A stretch of DNA of 10,306 nucleotides from Nitrospirota bacterium. Lineage in GTDB: Bacteria; Nitrospirota; Thermodesulfovibrionia; Thermodesulfovibrionales; UBA6898. Numbering within the stretch: position 1 is the stretch's first letter; the number at the start of each line of letters is the position of its first letter. The stretch spans positions 1-10,306 of the forward strand of contig JAOUFP010000062.1 in NCBI GenBank assembly GCA_029858145.1. Reading direction: 5' to 3'. The notes under the pieces were generated by a model that saw only the letters and a list, made by a program, of their open reading frames with translations, made no database searches and was not told the DNA's origin. Shown here piece by piece: positions 6,413 to 10,306 of this stretch. The translations under genes and the position numbers were made by a program.

Positions 6413-7645
6413 TTAGGGCAGTTGAGACAGCCACTTATATGCCGGAGCAACAAGTATTTTATTACTACCGTTTGTCATAAGCCTGAAGGTCTCGCCCTCT
6501 GCTGTAAGCTGTACTGCCGGTATGTTGAGCGCGTTCTGGAAATTGATAAGCGACCTGTCAGGCTCTCTTTCTGCCAGCTTCGCCTCAACCAGAATAAGAG
6601 GCTCTCTGCTTTCAGTAATCAGGAAATCAACCTCCTGTTTTTCCTTGTTCCGCAGAAAATACAGCGAGAAATTGCCATAACCGCGATCATTCCAAAGAGT
6701 CACCGCCCGCCATAATTCTATTGCGACCATGTTCTCAAATCTGGCGGAAGGGTCCTTTATCCTCGGCGTATCCCATAGATAGACCTTTCGTTCTTTCTGA
6801 ATTGCACGCGTTATGCTCTTTGTCCATGTGGGGATACTGAATGTCAGGAAGAAGCGCTCAAAAACAGACAGCCAGTTTTTCACGGAATTGTACGATACCT
6901 TAAGATCGTTTGCCAAAGAAGGGATCGAGAGCGGACTGCCTATCCTGGAAGGAAGCAGAAGATAGAGCGTTTCGAGGTCAGCTATTGACTTAATGTCTAC
7001 AAGGTCCCGAATGTCCTCACGGATGAGCTGAGAAGAATAGGTATTTGACCATCTGCGATAGGTTGTCTCCCTGCCTGATACAAAGGGCTCCGGGAACCCG
7101 GACAAGGTAGCAAGCCGGCTCCATATAGCAGACAGAGCTTTGCTGCTATCTTCCATGCGAAGAGGGTCTTTCAGAAATGACTTGATGTCTGAGCTCCTTC
7201 CACCGAGTTCGGCTATCGTAAACGGCCAGAGGTGAAAAAGAAAATATCTTCCTGCAAGGGAATCTCCGCCCTTCTGATAAAGGTCGAGCCTGCCGCTGCC
7301 TGATACAAGAAACTTGAACTGATCATGAAACTGGTCATAGATGCCTTTAAGGTAATTCTTCCAATCCTTATATTTATGGATTTCATCCAGGATGATAAGG
7401 GGCATTGATGAATCCTTCCGATCGATTGCCTCGAAGAAGGTGCGGTTTTCAAAAAAAAGGGTTTTGTGGTCTGGGATGTCCCAATTGAAATAGTGGTTAT
7501 TAGCGAAAGTGCCTGCAATCTGTTTTGCAAGTGTTGTCTTACCTGCCTGCCGGGGACCGGCAAGGAAGATCATGCTCTTTTCTGCTGACAACTCCTGCCA
7601 GACCTTTGTGTAATAATCTCTTTTACGCATGGAATATTGTTTCAC
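6413..7645 (-). CDS. AAA-type ATPase with DUF4143 C-terminal domain
   Basis: The 410-residue protein carries a P-loop GPRQAGKTTLAKQ (30-42), Walker B with LIILDEIHK (83-91) and the family sensor segment FLVSGSGRLDLYQKGGDSLA (112-131). GFPEPF (183-188) and a winged-helix-like part (about 241-263, SIPSLANDLKVSYNSVKNWL) follow. A nuclease-like end has EVDFLI (338-343) and LVEAK (352-356), an E-x-D...E-x-K arrangement typical of DUF4143. This is a common, mobile, genome-island-associated family with no firmly known role; toxin-like or nucleic-acid functions have been suggested for it. GTG at 7643-7645 gives the longest frame, but ATG six codons in (7628-7630) also fits family N-termini (MRKRDYYTKVW). 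It is divergent from the mazF remnant and looks intact. Confidence 0.88.
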   Translation of the reverse strand: MKQYSMRKRDYYTKVWQELSAEKSMIFLAGPRQAGKTTLAKQIAGTFANNHYFNWDIPDHKTLFFENRTFFEAIDRKDSSMPLIILDEIHKYKDWKNYLKGIYDQFHDQFKFLVSGSGRLDLYQKGGDSLAGRYFLFHLWPFTIAELGGRSSDIKSFLKDPLRMEDSSKALSAIWSRLATLSGFPEPFVSGRETTYRRWSNTYSSQLIREDIRDLVDIKSIADLETLYLLLPSRIGSPLSIPSLANDLKVSYNSVKNWLSVFERFFLTFSIPTWTKSITRAIQKERKVYLWDTPRIKDPSARFENMVAIELWRAVTLWNDRGYGNFSLYFLRNKEKQEVDFLITESREPLILVEAKLAEREPDRSLINFQNALNIPAVQLTAEGETFRLMTNGSNKILVAPAYKWLSQLP

Positions 7646-7656
7646 TTCACTGAAAT

Positions 7657-7680
7657 ATAGTCAAGACTATTTTTAAATAG
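7657..7680. promoter_or_regulatory. Overlapping inverted repeats upstream of the DUF4143 gene
   Basis: Two perfect 6-base inverted repeats overlap: ATAGTC-AA-GACTAT (7657-7670) and CTATTT-TT-AAATAG (7667-7680). They sit 12 bases or more upstream of the ATPase gene start and just before the mazF remnant. This is the place for an operator or promoter shared by divergent genes. On the minus strand a TTGACT lies within them, but no well-spaced -10 follows. Confidence 0.35.
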
Positions 7681-7688
7681 AGTGAAAG

Positions 7689-7961
7689 ATGGTTATAAGG
7701 TTAATAGGGGTTTGATTTTATAGATTTTCCGGACCAGAGTTAAAGATAATTGAAGTTTACCCTAACGTTGCGCTAATGACGACTAAATCTCATGACTATC
7801 CTGCAAGGGTGAAAGTAGGTTTTCAGAATAAGACCGGATGGATTGTTCTCGATCAGATAAGAACCGTTGATAAAAAAAGGCTTACAAAAAGACTTGGGGC
7901 GATAGACCGGGAAACGGTCCAGAGGGTCAAGTCGGTAATAAAGGAAATGCCTGTAGATTAA
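7689..7961 (+). pseudogene. Broken MazF/PemK-family toxin gene
   Basis: The 3' part encodes NVALMTTKSHDYPARVKVGF, then QNKTGWIVLDQIRTVDKKRL, then TKRLGAIDRETVQRVKSVIK. This matches the C-terminal half of MazF-type mRNA endoribonucleases: the T-S/T-K beta strand, the Y-P-x-R-V strand, G-x-I-V-L-D-Q-I-R-T-V-D and the final helix. In the same frame an upstream ATG at 7689 opens MVIRLIGV, like the start of ChpB/MazF proteins, but is cut by TGA at 7713-7715. The segment between (FYRFSGPELKIIEVYP) is far too short to hold the usual RPxxIVS region. Roughly 30 residues including catalytic positions are therefore missing. No antitoxin gene is visible upstream. A product starting at ATG 7776 would have 61 residues and should be inactive as a toxin. 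I call it a remnant of a former toxin-antitoxin pair. Confidence 0.75.
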
Positions 7962-8029
7962 TCTTTGTCCCCATTACATATGGATGGTTATAGGACAGGA
8001 GCAACAGAATTTCCTGAACTCACAAAGAA

Positions 8030-8572
8030 CTAAAGACCAGCTGGAAGTTTCGCCGACATCATTTGCTTTCGATTTAACTTACGCCCATCTACTATAAAGG
8101 TTCCATCGCCGACTGCATGAAGAGTCCGCTTCTCCTTCCGCGAATCGTCAAAGTACGCCGCAACCCCTTCGAGGACGACGATATTGTGCTTTTTGACGAT
8201 GTCGATAACTTTACACTCGATATTCGCCAGACATTCTTTTATCAAGGGCGCCTGTACATGCTTTCCTTTCACGGGGGTCAGCCTGAATTTTTCAAATTTG
8301 TCTGTATCGGCGCCGGAACATGTTCCCACCCCAACGATCTTATCTATCATGTCAACAGTAGGAATTGCAATAACACACTCCTTTGATTTTCGAAGAGCGG
8401 CAAAGGAATAGTTCCAGGGCCCGGTGGTTATGGCAAATATCGGCGTAAAGTCCATCACCATGGTCCAGGAGATCGTCATCATATTGTTCTTTTTCCCATC
8501 ACTTGTAGTCACAAGAACAACTGGACCAGATTCCATCAGCGTGAACGCCTTGCTGAGCTGCATTTCTTTCAT
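8030..8572 (-). CDS. Flavoredoxin-like flavin reductase domain protein
   Basis: The 180-residue protein resembles the FMN-binding split-barrel flavin reductase (DIM6/NTAB, flavoredoxin) family. Its start MKEMQLSKAF is followed by PVVLVTTSDGKKNNMMTISW, TPIFAITTGPWNYSFAALRK, KECVIAIPT and KIVGVGTCSGADTDKFEKF, the usual order of flavoredoxin motifs. These include the S-G-x-x-x-D-K-F segment. Such proteins bind FMN and pass electrons in anaerobes, for example in sulfur-metabolising bacteria. The start at 8572 is supported by AAGGAG (CTCCTT on the plus strand, 8577-8582) four bases upstream. A longer frame reaching 8716 only reads antisense through a trmL fragment and is not credible. No metal or redox centre other than FMN is expected. 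The gene converges on the mazF remnant. Confidence 0.87.
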   Translation of the reverse strand: MKEMQLSKAFTLMESGPVVLVTTSDGKKNNMMTISWTMVMDFTPIFAITTGPWNYSFAALRKSKECVIAIPTVDMIDKIVGVGTCSGADTDKFEKFRLTPVKGKHVQAPLIKECLANIECKVIDIVKKHNIVVLEGVAAYFDDSRKEKRTLHAVGDGTFIVDGRKLNRKQMMSAKLPAGL

Positions 8573-8627
8573 GTTGCTCCTTATTGTGAAGATTTTAGGG
8601 TAAGTAATGGGGTGAGTCAAGAAAAAC

Positions 8628-8804
8628 GTGAACCATGGCAGCGAAACCAAAGGACTCCCGCAAGGCTGGATTGACCGCTGGCCGGAGCGGACAGTGTATG
8701 TCCCCATCCTCGGCAAGATCAGGAATTATAACCTCGCCAATACCGTAAGCGTAGTCCTCGCCCGCGCGGGCCTGAAGGCGGGGATTTATGACGGCTTAGA
8801 ATGA
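8628..8804 (+). pseudogene. trmL 3' fragment, copy C
   Basis: From GGCAGCG at 8637 the sequence follows bases 535-702 of trmL at close to 90 percent identity by eye. It is in frame to TGA 8802-8804. The encoded segment reads GSETKGLPQGWIDRWPERTV, then YVPILGKIRNYNLANTVSVV, then LARAGLKAGIYDGLE. A GTG at 8628 would give a 58-residue product, but no clear ribosome binding site precedes it. The N-terminal half, including NTGNIAR, is missing, so it cannot be a complete methyltransferase. It is closer to copy B than to intact trmL at the WPER codons. It starts 56 bases behind the flavoredoxin start and reads away from it. Confidence 0.85.
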
Positions 8805-8807
8805 AAG

Positions 8808-8825
8808 TCAGCAGACCCTTGCTGA
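8808..8825 (+). terminator. Hairpin after trmL copy C
   Basis: TCAGCA and TGCTGA pair perfectly around a GACCCT loop, followed by TGTTTGAT. It lies 3 bases after the stop of copy C. Copies B and D carry imperfect versions of the same sequence after their stops. This suggests an ancestral weak terminator that came along with the gene tail; the T tract is poor. Confidence 0.35.
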
Positions 8826-8931
8826 TGTTTGATCCCCCGAACACCAGGAGGTGAAAGACCCCTTAAACTTGACACGGCAGCTTCTATATTTACATGCTCA
8901 ATAACTTCCAGTACTCTGCGTAATTCAAATC

Positions 8932-8940
8932 TGATATAAT
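8932..8940 (+). promoter_or_regulatory. Extended -10 promoter of the DUF1780 gene
   Basis: TGATATAAT contains a perfect TATAAT (8935-8940) with the TG of an extended -10 one base upstream. No good -35 is seen at 17 bases, which extended -10 promoters tolerate. A start near 8947 would leave a leader of about 13 bases before the TTG codon at 8960. The short leader and lack of a Shine-Dalgarno motif leave the translation start uncertain. Confidence 0.5.
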
Positions 8941-8959
8941 TCTCCTATTACAATCGGAA

Positions 8960-9592
8960 TTGTTTGAAATTTTGGAATTCGAAGAATACAAAAAAGAGAT
9001 AGTGGAGCACTTTCGGGAATCCGTTAGGTTATTTTCCAATAAAGGCAAGAAGGAGCTGGAGCTTTGGACTGCACAGAAATTCTTAAATGTTTTGGATGTT
9101 CCCTACACAGACAGCGAACTGCGCCAACCAAAAGATGAGCCTCCCGATGTTGCCTTCCGCGACGCGCGTTTCGAAATTATAGAGCTTTATGATGAGGACC
9201 GCAGGCGGCATGATGAGTATAGAGATAAGTTAAAAAAGGCTGAAATCGCGAGGGACTATTCGGAGCTCCTTGCGGTTCAAACTTGGGATCTGGAGTTGGT
9301 GTCTCTTACAGAACTTTTAGCAAGCGCAGCGGAACGTCTCGAAAGAAAAAAGGGGAAATATAGCCCGGATACTAAGGCAAACCTAGATATAATCATATAT
9401 GTAAACCTACCAAAGATCACAATTGATGACGAGGACTATGTGTTTAGCGATCAATTTCCGTCGAACGCTTCTTTGCGGAGGTGGCGGTCTGTGTCTCTCG
9501 TGTTCAATAGACAGATAGTCTGTGTTGCCTATGCGTCGGTTAGAGCTCCTGAGTTTATTCAGAATGCATCAAACCGTGTCATTAGGAAGTAA
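8960..9592 (+). CDS. DUF1780 family protein (putative endonuclease-like fold)
   Basis: The 210-residue product follows the DUF1780 pattern: an N-terminal helix with LFSNKGKKELELWTAQKFLN (24-43), then EPPDVAFRDARFEIIELYDE (60-79). RRRHDEYRDKLKKA, the KYSPDTKANLDIIIYVNL strand (133-150), WRSVSLVF (175-182) and APEFIQNA (196-203) follow. The D63...E72-x-x-E75 cluster recalls a PD-(D/E)XK-type active site, and family members have been described as putative endonucleases; activity here is inference. The only in-frame starts are TTG at 8960 and 8972, since TAA at 8921-8923 closes the frame upstream. Base composition is lower in GC than in the operon at 3065-4992. The gene is flanked by trmL copy C and by repeat Q copy 2, so it looks like cargo in a recombining region. 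Confidence 0.75.
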   Translation: MFEILEFEEYKKEIVEHFRESVRLFSNKGKKELELWTAQKFLNVLDVPYTDSELRQPKDEPPDVAFRDARFEIIELYDEDRRRHDEYRDKLKKAEIARDYSELLAVQTWDLELVSLTELLASAAERLERKKGKYSPDTKANLDIIIYVNLPKITIDDEDYVFSDQFPSNASLRRWRSVSLVFNRQIVCVAYASVRAPEFIQNASNRVIRK

Positions 9593-9651
9593 AATGGAAT
9601 CGGCTTTCAGGCCTTGCTATTTTAATATTGTGAACCAAAATGTGAGAGCAA

Positions 9652-9791
9652 GTTATGTCTTGCAGCTGACAAGATCATGCGCAGGTCAAATTATCAGAAC
9701 AAGGGAATAGGGTGAGAGGGTCAGTCTTAAGACAAGTCAATTGCAAATTACAAAAGCCTGACCCCGCCACTGACCCCGCCACCGCCACCGC
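9652..9791 (+). repeat. Repeat Q, copy 2 (non-coding)
   Basis: Matches 6205-6335 in its left block (GTTATGTCTTGCAGCTGACA, then AGATCATGCGCAGGTCAAA) and right block (ACAAGTCAATTGCAAATTAC, then AAAAGCCTGACCCCGCCAC). After the right block CTGACCCCGCCAC is repeated once in tandem, followed by extra CCGCCA units (9777-9793) that copy 1 lacks. It then runs straight into repeat P copy 2, the reverse of the order at 6124-6335. Confidence 0.8.
9718..9764. repeat. REP-like imperfect palindrome with CTGACCC ends
   Basis: GGGTCAG (9718-9724) and CTGACCC (9758-9764) are perfect inverted repeats enclosing 33 bases. The left arm overlaps the palindrome GTCTTAAGAC (9724-9733). A related but degraded pair lies in Q copy 1 (GGGGCCGGTCTTG and CCTGAACCC). 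GGGTCAGG cores of this kind are often found with RAYT/IS200-like elements. No transposase is present here. Confidence 0.45.
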
Positions 9792-9865
9792 CATTCAATG
9801 CGCCCGTACCGGAAGATATGAAATCATTTATCTGTAATAATCGCGCCTGATTGATAATAATGGCG
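9792..9865 (+). pseudogene. rluA-type gene tail, duplicated (repeat P copy 2)
   Basis: This is a 74-base copy of the pseudouridine synthase 3' end and following bases, 72 of 74 identical to 6124-6197. It would encode the tail NAPVPEDMKSFI, then CNNRA, and the TGA stop. The rest of the gene is absent and the upstream sequence is repeat Q. The high identity indicates a recent duplication. It is followed after 80 bases by the start of trmL fragment D. Confidence 0.9.
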
Positions 9866-9945
9866 ACTGGAATAAGGAAGGGGAAAGGTTACTGTGAGAA
9901 AGTGCAACATGGTGGGGCAACAGACTGTCAAAATGGTATTCTGCG

Positions 9946-10107
9946 ATGCTGCATGTAGCGAAGTACAAGCCTGAGAGCCCGCCCAATACCGGGACAGTGT
10001 ATGTCCCAATCCTCGGCAAGATCAGGAATTACAACCTCGCCAATACCTTCAGCGTAGTCCCTGTCCACGCAAGCATGAGGGCGTGGATTTATGACGGCAT
10101 AAAATAA
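9946..10107 (+). pseudogene. trmL fragment D, first and last parts joined
   Basis: The sequence opens ATG CTG CAT GTA and encodes MLHVAKYKPESPPNTG, recognisably the TrmL N-terminus (MLHVVLYQPEIPPNTG). It then jumps directly to TVYVPILGKIRNYNLANTFS and ends with IYDGIK before TAA 10105-10107. About 100 codons are missing between, yet the frame is kept, giving a 53-residue reading frame. The join lies at CGG, present at both deletion ends in trmL (290-291 region and 586-588). Substitutions such as VVPVHASMRAW in the final helix break the family pattern, so this copy looks more decayed than B and C. Bases following the stop resemble those after copy B. It cannot be a working methyltransferase. 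Confidence 0.85.
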
Positions 10108-10306
10108 AAGGCAGCAAACTCTGGCGGATGTTTTATTTAAGAGCGGCAGAGAACTGACTTCCCTTGACATTCACCCTTTTAAATAAATGAACAAATAATG
10201 TAGATTATTATCGGCATTAAAGGATGGGGAAAGTCGAGGTTTATCTGACTAATATTACAAATCGGATATTATTCTTGTTAATTGGCTGACTAAATTTACA
10301 AAAAGA
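10108..10306. other. AT-rich tail of the window, no gene supported
   Basis: The first 30 bases continue the trmL-flank homology (GCAGCAAACTCT, GCGGATGTTTTA) seen after copy B. TTGACA at 10164-10169 could be a -35 box, but no well-spaced -10 is clear. A perfect inverted repeat AATAAT-GTAG-ATTATT lies at 10194-10209. I find no coding frame with family features before the window ends. Confidence 0.4.

Noticed and set aside
7689..7996. GATGGTTATA present at about 7688 and 7983 as flanking direct repeats of the mazF remnant
   Set aside because: About ten bases in AT-rich sequence; too short to support a transposition footprint.
8573..8716. N-terminal extension of the flavoredoxin frame on the minus strand
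   Set aside because: It reads antisense through trmL copy C; the ATG at 8572 with an AAGGAG ribosome site gives the normal family N-terminus.
1..10306. CRISPR array, rRNA or tRNA genes
   Set aside because: No regularly spaced short repeats and no tRNA- or rRNA-like sequence seen on either strand by eye.

Overview
The window looks like a chromosomal stretch from a Gram-negative-type bacterium. The gene content (TrmL, an RluA-type pseudouridine synthase, an ACT plus DUF711 pair, flavoredoxin, a DUF4143 ATPase) and the mixed moderate-to-high GC would fit a Nitrospirota or deltaproteobacterial (Desulfobacterota) anaerobe. That placement is inference from general resemblance; nothing in the window fixes the taxon.

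Layout from left to right: the end of a polar amino acid ABC transporter ATPase (1-230); an intact trmL gene (238-702); a convergent gene for a secreted two-domain CARDB protein (779-1600, minus); a debris field (about 1860-3005) holding an unrecognised minus-strand gene fragment, the right end of an IS3-family element, a 3' fragment of trmL and a shikimate kinase 3' fragment; a GC-rich two-gene operon of an ACT-domain protein and a DUF711/UPF0210 protein (3065-4992); an RluA-family pseudouridine synthase (5214-6182); a non-coding repeat; a DUF4143 ATPase (6413-7645, minus); a broken mazF toxin gene (7689-7961); a flavoredoxin-like flavin reductase (8030-8572, minus); a second trmL 3' fragment (8628-8804); an AT-richer DUF1780 gene with its own promoter (8960-9592); then a mosaic of a second copy of the non-coding repeat, a second copy of the rluA tail and a third, internally deleted trmL fragment (9652-10107). 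The last 200 bases hold no gene I can support.

The functional genes do not form one pathway; only the ACT and DUF711 genes are clearly a unit. The striking feature is recombination. Besides intact trmL there are three trmL-derived pieces, all on the plus strand and all keeping the same 3' end in frame, spread between otherwise unrelated genes. A second repeat pair (rluA tail plus a non-coding element) occurs in two permuted orders, P-Q at 6124-6335 and Q-P at 9652-9865, with the permuted junction falling on a shared CATT. Together with the IS3 remnant, the REP-like CTGACCC palindrome, the mazF remnant and the unlike base composition of neighbouring modules, this marks a mosaic region built by repeated insertion, duplication and deletion. 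No recombinase, integrase gene or CRISPR array is visible, so the engine of this rearrangement is not shown by the window.
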